Shown: positions 52,748 to 61,531, counted from the stretch's first letter. The stretch: 64,000 bases of DNA from an uncultured Collinsella sp. (GCA_900541785.1 UQKY01000006.1:5992-69991); one strand, 5' to 3'. Made by a program: numbers and translations. Notes: generated by a model from the letters alone, not told the origin.

Positions 52748-53437
52748 ATGAAAGCACTTCCGTTTCCCTGCATCCGACCGGCTCAGGACCGCGTGCTCGA
52801 GGCGCTGCCTGCGATGGGCGGTATCCTGAGCGGCAACGATGCCCTGCGCGGTGCCATTGCCGACGGCCTGATGCTCAAAGATCCGGGTGCGGCGTATTAC
52901 ATGTACGAATGCTCGGGAGAGCCGGGTCGCGTGACGGGTGTCGTGGCGATTTGCCCGGTTAACGTGCTGACGGGCAGCGACGAGGCTGTCGTCGAGAACG
53001 TCGACGCACTCGCCGCTGCGCACGCGATCGCCGAACTCAAAGTTCAGCCGCGCCCCGTGTCGCTCGCCTACGAAGCCTCGCCCGTCATGGATATCATCCT
53101 CGGCGCCGCCAAAGAGGGCGCTTCGCTCTATGCCGTCACCGACCCCGCCGGCATTACGCACCGTGTGTGGGAGGTCAAGCGCGAGGACGCCGTCGGGGCC
53201 ATCCGCGCTATGCTCGACCAAGCACCGGAGCCGGCACTGGCCGACGACCCCGCCTACGCCGCCGCTCTGACCGGGGCGTCGCAGCTGCTAACCGATGAGG
53301 CCCGTGCTGCCGGAACGTACACCGGCAAGGAGCCGTTCAACTTTACCGTGGCCGCACTCTTCCCCGCCGCACAGGTCGCCGGCGGCGCACCGCAGGTCCC
53401 GACGGGCCTGCTCACTCACCAGATCTCGCGGTTCTAG
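52748..53437 (+). CDS. DUF1015-like protein, short form
   Basis: 229 residues. The N-terminus MKALPFPCIRPAQDRVLEAL matches the start of DUF1015 proteins, and MYECSGEPGRVTGVVAIC and ASLYAVTDPAGITHRVWEV also fit. Full-length DUF1015 proteins are about 400 residues and contain a GHHR motif; this one is shorter and lacks it, so it is either a divergent short branch or a degenerate copy without activity. The ATG at 52748 follows TAGGA. It is 39 bases downstream of the M20 peptidase gene. Function is unknown. Confidence 0.6.
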   Translation: MKALPFPCIRPAQDRVLEALPAMGGILSGNDALRGAIADGLMLKDPGAAYYMYECSGEPGRVTGVVAICPVNVLTGSDEAVVENVDALAAAHAIAELKVQPRPVSLAYEASPVMDIILGAAKEGASLYAVTDPAGITHRVWEVKREDAVGAIRAMLDQAPEPALADDPAYAAALTGASQLLTDEARAAGTYTGKEPFNFTVAALFPAAQVAGGAPQVPTGLLTHQISRF

Positions 53438-53482
53438 CGGACTCAAACGCGAAGCTGAAAAACCCGGCATCCAAACAAACAA

Positions 53483-53524
53483 GGGGCGGAGATGCAGCAA
53501 ATGCATGCATCTCCGCCCCTTTCG
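53483..53524. terminator. bidirectional terminator
   Basis: A 14-bp perfect stem GGGGCGGAGATGCA with complement and a 9-base loop, A-rich before and CTTTCG after, between the convergent DUF1015-like and histidine phosphatase genes. Confidence 0.8.
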
Positions 53525-53566
53525 CATCAAACAATTACGCCGGCAAACCGCATCGCCACGCCTGCG

Positions 53567-54202
53567 CTACCCGCGCTGCGGGCCTGCTGCCGCCACGAGC
53601 GGCTCTAGTCCCAGCTCGCGCGCGTAGTCTTCCTGCGTAAAGATCTCAACCAGTTCAAACGTATCCGTCGCATCATCAAACGCAAAGTGCAGCACCGAGC
53701 AGTTGCCCGGCACACGGTCGCGCTCGTCTGCCGCCGCGCCCTTCACGTGATCCATGAACTCCTTGATAGCCGAGCCATGGCTTACCGCGAGCACGCACGT
53801 ATGGTCCGGACGCTGCATAAGCTCGGTCAGCGTCGCCACCATGCGCTCGCGCACCTGCATCTGACCCTCGCCGCCAAACTGGCGATAGAAGTCGCGCCAC
53901 GGGCGTTCGGGCATGAGCATCACGCGCTCGGCCTCAAAGTCGCCAAAGAACCACTCACGCAGGCCGTCCAGGCGCTCGTACGCCAAGCCCGGCCACAAGT
54001 TGGCGATAGTCTGCTCGGTGCGATGAAGTATGGAAGTGTAGGCATGATCGGGCTCAATGCCGCGCGCACGCAAGAACATGCCGGCACGCGCCGCCTGGTC
54101 GCAACCCAGCTGCGTGAGCGGCGAGTCGCTCCAACCCTGAATAATGCGCTTGAGGTTAAATATCGTCTGTCCATGACGGACCAGATACAGGTCTTTATTC
54201 AT
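53567..54202 (-). CDS. histidine phosphatase family protein (1)
   Basis: 211 residues of the phosphoglycerate-mutase-like phosphatase family. The phosphohistidine motif is YLVRHGQTIFN (His9-Gly), with YTSILHRTEQT, the acid residue in LREWFFGDFE and the second histidine in LAVSHGSAIKEF. The substrate is unknown. The ATG at 54202 follows AAAGGA. It lies 18 bases downstream of a paralogue with the same motifs (54221-54763), so the pair is a tandem duplication transcribed together; they differ enough to have separate roles. Confidence 0.88.
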   Translation of the reverse strand: MNKDLYLVRHGQTIFNLKRIIQGWSDSPLTQLGCDQAARAGMFLRARGIEPDHAYTSILHRTEQTIANLWPGLAYERLDGLREWFFGDFEAERVMLMPERPWRDFYRQFGGEGQMQVRERMVATLTELMQRPDHTCVLAVSHGSAIKEFMDHVKGAAADERDRVPGNCSVLHFAFDDATDTFELVEIFTQEDYARELGLEPLVAAAGPQRG

Positions 54203-54220
54203 AGGGGGTCCTTTCGTTTG

Positions 54221-54763
54221 TTACAAACCCAAGAGCGAAAACGCCCCGTCGCGATAGCCAAAATGAAGCACGGCACCGTTGTCGGGCTGCTCTCCCCCGC
54301 CAGTCACGCATCTAAGAAACTCCTGGCAGGCTGAGCCGTGGGAGACGGCCAGCACGCAGTCGTGCCGGGGTCGGGACATGATGCGGGACAGCGCCGCGAA
54401 CATACGTGCGCGAAGCTCGCTTTCCGACTCGCCACCAAAGGCAACCGGATAATCGCCCCAGGGTTGCGCCGGCATCTCGCGGTTTGATGTGCCCTCCAGC
54501 GAGCCCAAATGCCACTCGCGCAGGTCGTCGACCAGCTCTATAGAACGGCCCTCGCCAACGATCAGCTCGGCCGTACACCGCGCCCGCCCCAACGGAGACG
54601 AATACACATGGTCAAAGGTCACGCCGCGGTCCTCGAACGCCGCACGCGTCGCCAGCGCCTGCTCGCGCCCGCGCGCCGTCAACGGCGAATCGTGCCAGCC
54701 CTGCAAAATGTTCTTCACATTGAACTCGGTCTGCCCATGCCGTACCAAATACAGATCGGCCAC
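54221..54763 (-). CDS. histidine phosphatase family protein (2)
   Basis: 180 residues with YLVRHGQTEFN at the N-terminus, YSSPLGRARCTAELI, the acid residue in LREWHLGSLEG and LAVSHGSACQEF, the four active-site elements of the phosphoglycerate-mutase-like family. The start is a GTG at 54763 with GGGGAGG five bases upstream. A longer frame that reads back through the terminator palindrome is rejected. It is upstream of, and probably co-transcribed with, the tandem paralogue. The substrate is unknown; a sugar phosphate or alpha-ribazole phosphate is possible but not supported by neighbours. Confidence 0.87.
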   Translation of the reverse strand: MADLYLVRHGQTEFNVKNILQGWHDSPLTARGREQALATRAAFEDRGVTFDHVYSSPLGRARCTAELIVGEGRSIELVDDLREWHLGSLEGTSNREMPAQPWGDYPVAFGGESESELRARMFAALSRIMSRPRHDCVLAVSHGSACQEFLRCVTGGGEQPDNGAVLHFGYRDGAFSLLGL

Positions 54764-54778
54764 ACGCCCTCCCCTCGC

Positions 54779-54814
54779 ACCACCACAAAGGGGACAGGCA
54801 CCTTTGTGGTGGTT
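54779..54814 (-). terminator. terminator / CCACAAAGG palindrome copy 6
   Basis: Stem ACCACCACAAAGG with complement, loop GGACAGGCA, 32 bases past the nitroreductase stop on the minus strand and just upstream of the histidine phosphatase GTG. Confidence 0.85.
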
Positions 54815-54846
54815 TTGCCGCCGGATCACGCCGCAACGAAGCGCAA

Positions 54847-55518
54847 CTACAGCAGCACGTCGGCAAGCGGACGCTTGGGCACGTGATGCACCTGCGTCTC
54901 ATCGCGCCAGTAATTGATAGAGCCATCCGGGTTGGAGTCGATCGCGTCGATCACCTGTGTCTCGGCTGGCACGCCAAAAGCCATGATCAGCTTGAGCTCG
55001 TATCTGTCGTTATCGAGCCCCATGGCGTCGATTGCGTGGGGCGTAAAGGCCTTGAACATGCATGCCGCCACCTCGGGCGTGGCGCTGCGGGCGGCGAGCA
55101 TCATCGTCTGGGCGGCAATGCCGGTGTCGACCTCGGTGATGGGCGCGGCGGGCTTACCCGGAACAGTGCGCTCGGCAAGAATCGCGATGTAGCCGGTCGG
55201 GCGCTCGCCTTCATCAGGACCCGGCCAGTCCTTGAGCGCACCGGCCCACGCGAGCTCATCAAATACGCGCGCGCAGTCCTCGGCACCGCTCACCACATGA
55301 AAACGAAGACGCTGGGCATTGGCACCGCACGGGGTCAGGTGCGCCAGCTCCGCCAGCTCAAGCAAAAACTCACGCGGCACGCGCATGGACTCGTCAAATC
55401 GGCGGCACGTGCGGGCGCGGCGGACCAGCGCGTCAAACGTGTACAGGCCAAGCTTTTCGCAACCCTGCCTTGCCATCGACTCAGCGCTTACCGGCGCCGC
55501 GGGAACTGTTTCGTTCAT
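54847..55518 (-). CDS. nitroreductase family protein
   Basis: 223 residues of the FMN-dependent nitroreductase fold. RRARTCRRFDESMRVPREFL is the conserved N-terminal FMN-contact helix, PCGANAQRLRFHVV the flavin-binding turn, and VDTGIAAQTMMLAARS the central helix. KLIMAFGVPAETQVID is the typical last strand. Physiological substrate is unknown. The ATG at 55518 follows GAGGGG. It is upstream of the two histidine phosphatase genes but separated from them by a terminator palindrome, so it is probably its own transcript. Confidence 0.87.
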   Translation of the reverse strand: MNETVPAAPVSAESMARQGCEKLGLYTFDALVRRARTCRRFDESMRVPREFLLELAELAHLTPCGANAQRLRFHVVSGAEDCARVFDELAWAGALKDWPGPDEGERPTGYIAILAERTVPGKPAAPITEVDTGIAAQTMMLAARSATPEVAACMFKAFTPHAIDAMGLDNDRYELKLIMAFGVPAETQVIDAIDSNPDGSINYWRDETQVHHVPKRPLADVLL

Positions 55519-55753
55519 AGGGACCCCTCAATAAAAGCCAATTGTTCTTAAGAAAATCTAACCTAAAACGTAGGCAATAACGAACAGAGCTGCAATGTTC
55601 TACATCTGTTGAATATCCCACATCCAAACGGGAACAAAGATAACAATTCGGGAAGGTGAGGCTCCCATTCGCCCTTTCCGCCCCACGCGACGGCGCCCTT
55701 GGGCGATACTGGTTGCAAGAGCTACGGCTTACGCCGCACGGAAAGGAGACATC

Positions 55754-56356
55754 ATGGGCATCTTTAAGAACGATGACAAGCAATCGAGCGCGTTTGGATT
55801 TGACGAGAAAAGCATGGCAGGCAAGGCCGTCAAGGCCGTGCGCTGGATTTACGCCATCACGGGCGTCTTGGCACTCGTCGCCGGCATCGCGCTGCTGTTT
55901 GCGCCCGCCAAGTCCCTCGTCTTCCTAACGACCGTCTTGGGCATCTACTTTGTAATCACGGCCGCGATCAGGCTGTTTACCGCTGTTTTCGAGCCGCTGC
56001 TGCCCACCGGCTGGCGCGTGACGAGTATCATCTCCAACCTGCTCATCATTCTTGGCGGCGTCATAATCCTGCGCAACCAGGCCTTCTCGACCGCGACGCT
56101 CACCACGCTTGTAGTGGTCGTCGCCGGCTTTGGCTGGATCGTCGAGGGCGTCATGTCGATTCTGGAATCCGAGCTTTCCGCCAACCGCGCCCTCGCCATC
56201 CTGAGCGGCGCACTCTCCATCATCGCGGGCATGTTCGTGTTTATCTATCCGCTGTGGTCGGCCAAGATGCTCGTCATCTTTAGCGGCGCCGCGCTCCTGG
56301 TGTTTGGCGTGACGCTCATCGTCCGCGCCATTCAGTTTGGCAAACTGGTGCACTAG
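55754..56356 (+). CDS. HdeD/DUF308 family membrane protein
   Basis: 200 residues with six hydrophobic segments after a short polar N-terminus (for example IYAITGVLALVAGIALLFAP, VFLTTVLGIYFVITAAIRLF and MLVIFSGAALLVFGVTLIV), the pattern of the HdeD/DUF308 family, linked to acid resistance in E. coli. The repeated internal pattern suggests a duplicated three-helix unit. The ATG at 55754 follows AAAGGAG. The next gene starts on the base after its stop, so the two are co-transcribed. Function here is inferred from family only. Confidence 0.85.
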   Translation: MGIFKNDDKQSSAFGFDEKSMAGKAVKAVRWIYAITGVLALVAGIALLFAPAKSLVFLTTVLGIYFVITAAIRLFTAVFEPLLPTGWRVTSIISNLLIILGGVIILRNQAFSTATLTTLVVVVAGFGWIVEGVMSILESELSANRALAILSGALSIIAGMFVFIYPLWSAKMLVIFSGAALLVFGVTLIVRAIQFGKLVH

Positions 56357-56839
56357 ATGCCAAGAACGCTCTTTATTGATGCCGACGCCTGCCCGGTTAC
56401 GCGCGAGTCGATCGACTGCGCGCGGCGGGCGGGCGTCGCCGTTGTTATCGCCGGCAACAGCACGCAGAACCTGGAACGCCACATTCGCCGCGACGATCCG
56501 CGCGATGCCGAGCACGCGCGTCGGGGCTTTTGGGTCACGACGCTCGATGTGAGTGTGGGAACCGATAGTGCCGACTTTGCCATTGTCGAGCGCCTGCAGG
56601 CAGGCGACGTGGTCGTGACGCAGGACATAGGCCTGGCAAGCATGGTGCTCGGACGCGATGCCGCCGCCATCGGCGTGCGCGGGCGCGTCTACGATAAGGC
56701 GACCATCGACATGCAACTATTTATTCGCCACGAGGAAAAGAAGGTGCGCCGCGCCGGGGGACGCACCCGCGGTCCGGCAGCCTTCACCAGCGAAGACCGC
56801 GCCCGCTTTAAACGCAACCTCACCGAACTGTTACGCTAA
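56357..56839 (+). CDS. UPF0178 (YaiI/YqxD) family protein
   Basis: 160 residues starting with the diagnostic FIDADACPVTRESID; VIAGNSTQN, DSADFAIVERLQAGDVVVTQDIGLA and GVRGRVYDKATID follow, matching the DUF188 family over its full length. The three Asp near the N-terminus and the later DxxD pattern suggest a PIN-like, metal-dependent nuclease fold, but no activity is established. The ATG is immediately after the stop of the HdeD-like gene. The C-terminus is basic (RFKRNLTELLR). Confidence 0.9.
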   Translation: MPRTLFIDADACPVTRESIDCARRAGVAVVIAGNSTQNLERHIRRDDPRDAEHARRGFWVTTLDVSVGTDSADFAIVERLQAGDVVVTQDIGLASMVLGRDAAAIGVRGRVYDKATIDMQLFIRHEEKKVRRAGGRTRGPAAFTSEDRARFKRNLTELLR

Positions 56840-56913
56840 CCAAGACAGATTTTTGGCAGCGGGAAATGCCCTGGTCACAGGGGTAGAATTTAAGGCATGT
56901 CCCAATAATCTAC

Positions 56914-58002
56914 TTAGAGGCCGAAGGCGGAAAGAACGAGTCCCCAACCGGCGCCGATGACGTACATCATGACCAGGAACACGGCGTTTTCGCGAGCGCT
57001 GCGGTTGGTGCGGAACAGGACTAGGTAGCCCACGCCGGCGGAAATGAGCGTGCCAGCGAGCATCGGCGCCAGCTGCAGCGCGCCCTCCAGGTACAGCTGC
57101 GTAATAACGACGCTGGCCGAGCAATTGGGAATCAGCCCGACAAGCGCCGAGCCCAGGACGGCGAGCGTCTCATTGCCGCGCAGGAACTGCTCGATTGCGG
57201 ACTCGCCAAAGGTCTCGAGGACGGCGACCAGAATCAACGTCACTAGGAAAATGAATACCGACACCTGCACGGTGTGCGAGATCGCGCTGCGGATGATCGA
57301 CAGAACGGGCGCGCCCTCGTGGGAGTGGCTGTGGTCGTGGCCGTGGTGGTGCTCGTGTGCGTCCGCGTGACCATGGTCGTGGTTGTGGTCGTGCCCGTGA
57401 TCGCCCTCATCCTCGTCACAGCCACAATGATCACGTTCGCACAGCTCGTGGATGTGATCGGCACTTACGCCCGCCTCGGCCACCTCGTCAATGATGTCGC
57501 CCCCGGTATGGTCGTCGTGCGCGCAGTTCACATGAGCCGGATTGGCAGCGGTCCCCAGCACGGTACGGCGAATCGCCGCATGCGCGCGGGCATTACGACG
57601 AAGGCCGCGGATAGCCGCATCCACGATAAAGCCCGTGACCAGAGCGATCAGCGCCTTCGAGGCGAGCAGCATCGCCATGGTCTGCACGGGAACTTGCTCG
57701 GCGAGCAACAGCGGCAACATCTCGTCGGAGGTCGAGAGGAACACGGCGACCAGCGTGCCCAGCGTCACGACGCGGCCGGCGTACAGCGTCGCCGCCATGG
57801 CCGAAAACCCGCACTGTGGCACCATGCCCAACAACGAGCCAACCACGGGACCAGCGGCACCGGCACGCTTGATGGCGCCGTTGACGCGGTCGCCCGCAAC
57901 GTGCTCAAGGGTTTCAAGAGCCAAATACGTCACCAACAAAAACGGCACCAGCGACAGCGTGTCCTTGCCAGCGTCGAGCAGAATATCTATCAGTAAATCC
58001 AT
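56914..58002 (-). CDS. putative 10TM heavy-metal exporter with His-rich loop
   Basis: 362 residues. Two blocks of about five membrane segments (residues 10-130 and 230-360) flank a soluble loop that is very rich in His and Asp (HDHNHDHGHADAHEHHHGHD, about residues 197-225). Each block has a short conserved turn, PQCGFSAMAA in the first and IPNCSASVV in the second, as in the PF11449-type putative metal exporters. Manganese has been proposed as substrate for the family; zinc or nickel binding by the loop is also possible. The ATG at 58002 follows GAAAGG. A CCCTAG-N7-CTAGGG palindrome lies 43 bases upstream. Convergent with UPF0178. Confidence 0.8.
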   Translation of the reverse strand: MDLLIDILLDAGKDTLSLVPFLLVTYLALETLEHVAGDRVNGAIKRAGAAGPVVGSLLGMVPQCGFSAMAATLYAGRVVTLGTLVAVFLSTSDEMLPLLLAEQVPVQTMAMLLASKALIALVTGFIVDAAIRGLRRNARAHAAIRRTVLGTAANPAHVNCAHDDHTGGDIIDEVAEAGVSADHIHELCERDHCGCDEDEGDHGHDHNHDHGHADAHEHHHGHDHSHSHEGAPVLSIIRSAISHTVQVSVFIFLVTLILVAVLETFGESAIEQFLRGNETLAVLGSALVGLIPNCSASVVITQLYLEGALQLAPMLAGTLISAGVGYLVLFRTNRSARENAVFLVMMYVIGAGWGLVLSAFGL

Positions 58003-58044
58003 GACGGATGGAACCTTTCGTGTCTTTCGGCAGCATTGTAAAAG

Positions 58045-58063
58045 CCCTAGCGGTCAACTAGGG
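58045..58063. promoter_or_regulatory. candidate operator upstream of the metal exporter
   Basis: A perfect CCCTAG-CGGTCAA-CTAGGG palindrome in the divergent gap between exporter and exonuclease genes, next to a minus-strand TACAAT box. A metal-responsive repressor site is possible; it does not match an MntR or Fur box I know. Confidence 0.3.
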
Positions 58064-58173
58064 TATTGTAGTTGTCCCGGGCGCGGTGCCAATAGTTGCC
58101 CATGGTAAACTATCATCTCGCCACAACTCAGTAACCCCGAGCCGCGCGACGCGGCCCGTCCAAGGAGCAGCAT

Positions 58174-59142
58174 ATGAATGTTTCGCAAGCACTCGAATAC
58201 GAGCGCCAGCCGTTTATCCCCATGTTTATCTACGGCGACCACGGCGCCATGGAGTCCGAGCGCCAGAAGGGCGAGGAGGCCCTCAAGGTGCTCGAGACCG
58301 AGTACTTTACCGCCGAGGGCGACCCCGGCTTCGACTTTGCTACCGTGCGCGACCTGGCCGACCGCAACCGCGACCTGTGCGACCAGATTGGCGAGGCGCG
58401 TCTACGTAACGTGACGCCCGCGACGCTCTCGCGCGGCCTGTCCGACGCCGACACCTGCGCCGCCATCGGCAAGATGCAAAAGCGCACCGCAGCATCGGTC
58501 ATGCGCGAGATCCGCGGTGACCGCGACGCACTCGGCGTAGCCTATGCCCGCAAGCCCATCCAAGGCACGGTGCTCGGCATCGACATCGAGACCACCGGTC
58601 GCGCGCCCGAGCGCGGCTACATCCTCAACGTGGGCTGGGAGATCATGGAGCTCACCAGCGACGCCGTGCCGCATGACGCCGAGGCGCACTACTGCGGCCT
58701 GCCCGACATCTATCGCGGCGAGGACGTGCCGCTGTCGAATATCCACCACATCACTTGGGACGACATCGACGGCAAAACGCCCTTCCGTGAGAACAAGGAG
58801 CTGCAAAAGCAGCTGCTCAAGCTCATGAAGAAGTATCCCTATATGGCGCACAACGCTGCCTTCGAGGACAGCTGGTTCAAGATTCATCTGGACGGTTACG
58901 CCGAGGCACGCCGCGCAGGCAAGATCATCGTCATCGACTCGCGCCAGATCTGCCGCAGCCTGGACGCCGACGTGCGCTCGCTCCCCCGCGAGTCCGCGCC
59001 CGCTGCGCTCGAGAACTGGGCGCGCCGACGTGGCACCCTCGCCGCAGACGCCAACGAGCAGCACCTGGGCCTCGACGACACCGACCTCATGCTCCGTACC
59101 GTCCAGGCCGAGTTCAACCTCAAGAACCTGTTTGCCAAGTAG
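58174..59142 (+). CDS. DEDD-type 3'-5' exonuclease domain protein
   Basis: 322 residues. The N-terminal ~125 are a helical region of unknown role (MNVSQALEYERQPFIPM...). The exonuclease domain follows with motif I GIDIETTGRAP (about 135-145), motif II MAHNAAFEDSWF (about 228-239) and a motif III region near LGLDDTDLML, an RNase H-like DnaQ/oligoribonuclease-type fold. The histidine expected in motif III is replaced or shifted (NEQHLGLDDTD). The ATG at 58174 follows AAGGAG. It may act in DNA repair or RNA decay. It is divergent from the metal exporter. Confidence 0.82.
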   Translation: MNVSQALEYERQPFIPMFIYGDHGAMESERQKGEEALKVLETEYFTAEGDPGFDFATVRDLADRNRDLCDQIGEARLRNVTPATLSRGLSDADTCAAIGKMQKRTAASVMREIRGDRDALGVAYARKPIQGTVLGIDIETTGRAPERGYILNVGWEIMELTSDAVPHDAEAHYCGLPDIYRGEDVPLSNIHHITWDDIDGKTPFRENKELQKQLLKLMKKYPYMAHNAAFEDSWFKIHLDGYAEARRAGKIIVIDSRQICRSLDADVRSLPRESAPAALENWARRRGTLAADANEQHLGLDDTDLMLRTVQAEFNLKNLFAK

Positions 59143-59492
59143 AAACGTCTGCAACAAACACTGCTTGCTCACGAGCGGCCTCACAGCGGGAACCCCCGCA
59201 GCGAGGCCGCCCTACGTTCCACAAGCAGGCCCGCTCTTCACAAATTCTGAACCCTATTTTTTAACTACTTCGGCACTTTCCCGACACGTGATTCGTGTTC
59301 GGATGGCGATGCATCGATACCAAATGTGCAGCAATTGAGTATTTCTATGCTATAGCCGAGCTGCGAAAACATTTATTTAGGGCGTACCAACCCATAATTG
59401 CGTCAAGCTTTTGGACAGCATTTGGTTAGACCTCTAAAACGACTTTTCCACTCAGCGCCATCAACGCAGCATTAGCTGACACGATATATACC
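59143..59492. other. intergenic region before the gene at 59493
   Basis: 350 bases. A GCGGCCTC/GAGGCCGC hairpin (about 59176-59206) with an inner GCGGG/CCCGC stem may terminate the exonuclease gene. The second half is AT-rich and probably holds the promoter of the next gene. Nothing else is seen. Confidence 0.4.
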
Positions 59493-60683
59493 ATGAGTAT
59501 CGTATTGTCACATACCACGGCAAAAGCGGTCTACCAGGCCGCGCATTCGGTTTCTGCGAAAGACATCGAGTCCTGCAGCCCTGTCGCAATTTACGGATCG
59601 TGCCCCACCGGAACGCTCCTCGACGCGGCCACAGAATGGCTTGCCAAACATGATGTTGCCCGCGACGCAAACCATTCCCCCGAGGTAATGGTGTTTGATC
59701 GCAGGAACGCGCGCTACGCGATGGACTGCCGATGCCACGTTTCGTCAAAGCGATTCTCATGCTCGCGTTTTATAGAGCTAGAAGATGACATCTACATTGT
59801 TGGCGTTGAGCTTTGCGCACTTCAGGCCGCCACCTATCTCCCTTTTCGCGAACTAGTGGAGTACTACTTTGAACTGTGCGGCGCCTATTCCCTTGGAACC
59901 GGTTCTTCTACCTCTTATACCGAGCGTTTCGCGCTCACCTCAACCGAGAGGTTAAAACAGTTCTTTAATTCCATTACCAGATGCGATGGTTTAGCCCTTG
60001 CCCGAAAGGCTATTCAATGTGTACGCGATGGATGCCGCTCTCCCATGGAAACGGCCTTTGTCATGATGCTTACGCTGCCCAAAAGCGAAGGTGGACTTGG
60101 TATTAAGGGAATTGAGACCGATTACGAGGTACAGGTCACCGCTGCCGCAAAAAATCTCACGAGACGCAAAAAGTTCTTTATGGATGCATATCTGAAGAAA
60201 TCTCGAACAGATATTGAATACAACGGTTTTTATCACGACGCGGAAGAAGACCGCGCCATCGACGAAGAACGCAAGAACGCACTTGCGTCCATGGGGTACG
60301 GAATCATCACCGTCAGCCGTTATTCCTTTATGCATGCCAGCTCTTTCGTTAGGGTCATGGAGGCAATCCAACGAAAAGAAGGTATACGCCCCTCGCGTCT
60401 GCCAAAAGACTTTCAAATCATGCAAGAGGATCTGAGACTGTTTGTGCTCAGAAGGTTTATTGAGGAGAAGAAACGAATCCAGGAGGAGCTTCGCCAGGAT
60501 TCCGAAGAGCGTCAACGAATCGATCTCGAAAAAGCAATGCTCGAAAGCATCACATTGGACGATCCGACGATTAACGAGGCTCCGGCAATCGATGACATGC
60601 AAATCGTCGAACCAGGCAGCCCATCACTCAACCAAACAAGCAGCTTCACGCCCGAGGGCAGGGTCTTCGGGGCCGGAAACTAG
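59493..60683 (+). CDS. unknown protein, intact paralogue of the frameshifted gene at 50283
   Basis: 396 residues of an unrecognised family. The middle part (GVELCALQAATYLP, YYFELCGAY) resembles AbiEi-like regulators. The C-terminal half (SPMETAFVMML, then DIEYNGFYHDAEEDRAIDEE and MGYGIITVSRYSF) has the spacing of a DUF559/Vsr-like nuclease fold with Asp and Glu in DIEYNG. The last ~70 residues are a charged, coiled-coil-like helix and a tail. The ATG at 59493 has no Shine-Dalgarno, but TATATA lies just upstream, so a leaderless transcript is possible. The gene is more AT-rich than its neighbours, consistent with horizontal gain. Confidence 0.65.
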   Translation: MSIVLSHTTAKAVYQAAHSVSAKDIESCSPVAIYGSCPTGTLLDAATEWLAKHDVARDANHSPEVMVFDRRNARYAMDCRCHVSSKRFSCSRFIELEDDIYIVGVELCALQAATYLPFRELVEYYFELCGAYSLGTGSSTSYTERFALTSTERLKQFFNSITRCDGLALARKAIQCVRDGCRSPMETAFVMMLTLPKSEGGLGIKGIETDYEVQVTAAAKNLTRRKKFFMDAYLKKSRTDIEYNGFYHDAEEDRAIDEERKNALASMGYGIITVSRYSFMHASSFVRVMEAIQRKEGIRPSRLPKDFQIMQEDLRLFVLRRFIEEKKRIQEELRQDSEERQRIDLEKAMLESITLDDPTINEAPAIDDMQIVEPGSPSLNQTSSFTPEGRVFGAGN

Positions 60684-61028
60684 GCCGACTAACAAGGTGG
60701 GTACCCTAGCGACGTGCAAAATTGCGAGTATTCAGCAGGGTCGGGTGTCCATCACCCTCGAGTGGATCCAAATGTGAAGCGAAATCACTCTTGCGTGAGA
60801 ACGTTAGGCAACATTTGAGGAAGAACTCATCGGTTTAACACCCTAAGATAGCTCTTGAACTACATAATTTGGCCCGCGATAGATTAACAGACCCCCTATC
60901 GTTGCAGAATACTCCAATTTTTGCACGGCGCAGGGGCACCCACCCCGGCATCGCTAATCAAAACCGCTTAGTCCGGGATCTCGTCCGCTTTTCCTCATCA
61001 TTTTGTACGACGAATTACCTGAACGTTA
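60684..61028. other. intergenic region before the zinc operon
   Basis: About 345 AT-rich bases after the paralogue gene and before the ArsR promoter. No terminator, repeat or supported frame stands out. Confidence 0.35.
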
Positions 61029-61089
61029 TTGACATATGAACATGCGCTCATATAATCGGAAGCAAGTTATATGAGCGCATGTTCATATG
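61029..61089 (+). promoter_or_regulatory. zinc operon promoter with SmtB/ArsR operators
   Basis: TTGACA (61029-61034), 16 bases, TATAAT (61051-61056): both boxes are exact consensus. Overlaid are two 22-base sites, 61033-61054 and 61068-61089, exact inverted copies of each other, each an ATATGA-N8-TCATAT palindrome of the SmtB/CadC operator type. One covers the spacer, the other covers the start of transcription. Repressor binding would block polymerase. Confidence 0.85.
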
Positions 61090-61102
61090 AAAGGATGTTG
61101 CA

Positions 61103-61468
61103 ATGAGCGACCACGCTGATGAAACAAAGACTGACATCGAGGCCACCGAACCCGTGATCCCCACCACCTGCTCGCCCGAGGACCTTCCCGACGAGGAGTT
61201 GCTGTACGACTTGGCCGACCTGTTCAAGGTCTTCAGCGACACCACGCGCATCAAGATTCTCTATGCCCTCATGGGCCGCGAGCTCTGCGTGGCCGACATC
61301 GCCGGGGCGACCGCAACCTCGCAGTCGGCAGTATCGCACCAGCTGCGCACGCTTAAGCAGTCGCACCTGGTCAAGTTCCGCCGCGACGGCCGCAACATCC
61401 TCTACTCGCTTGCCGACGATCATGTCTACACCATGCTCAACCAGGGCATGAGCCATATCTGCGAATAG
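61103..61468 (+). CDS. ArsR/SmtB family metal-sensing repressor
   Basis: 121-residue winged-helix repressor. The recognition helix is SQSAVSHQLRTLKQSHLV (73-90). The C-terminal helix carries Asp105, His107, His118 and Glu121 with the exact spacing of the SmtB alpha-5 zinc site (DDHVYTM ... SHICE), so zinc sensing is likely. The alpha-3 motif is ELCVADIA with a single Cys62, unlike the ELCVCDL of cadmium/lead sensors. The ATG at 61103 follows AAAGGA. It opens the metal-resistance operon and should bind the palindromes at 61033-61089 and 61807-61827, releasing them when zinc binds. Confidence 0.9.
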   Translation: MSDHADETKTDIEATEPVIPTTCSPEDLPDEELLYDLADLFKVFSDTTRIKILYALMGRELCVADIAGATATSQSAVSHQLRTLKQSHLVKFRRDGRNILYSLADDHVYTMLNQGMSHICE

Positions 61469-61531
61469 CAACCAACCACGGTATCAACGCGACCGGCACC
61501 CAGGTCGCCAACACAGAGAAAGGAACCCACC

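Noticed and set aside
54764..54829. Longer start of the second histidine phosphatase
   Set aside because: The extra residues are the translated terminator palindrome (NHHKGACPLCGG); the GTG at 54763 has GGGGAGG.
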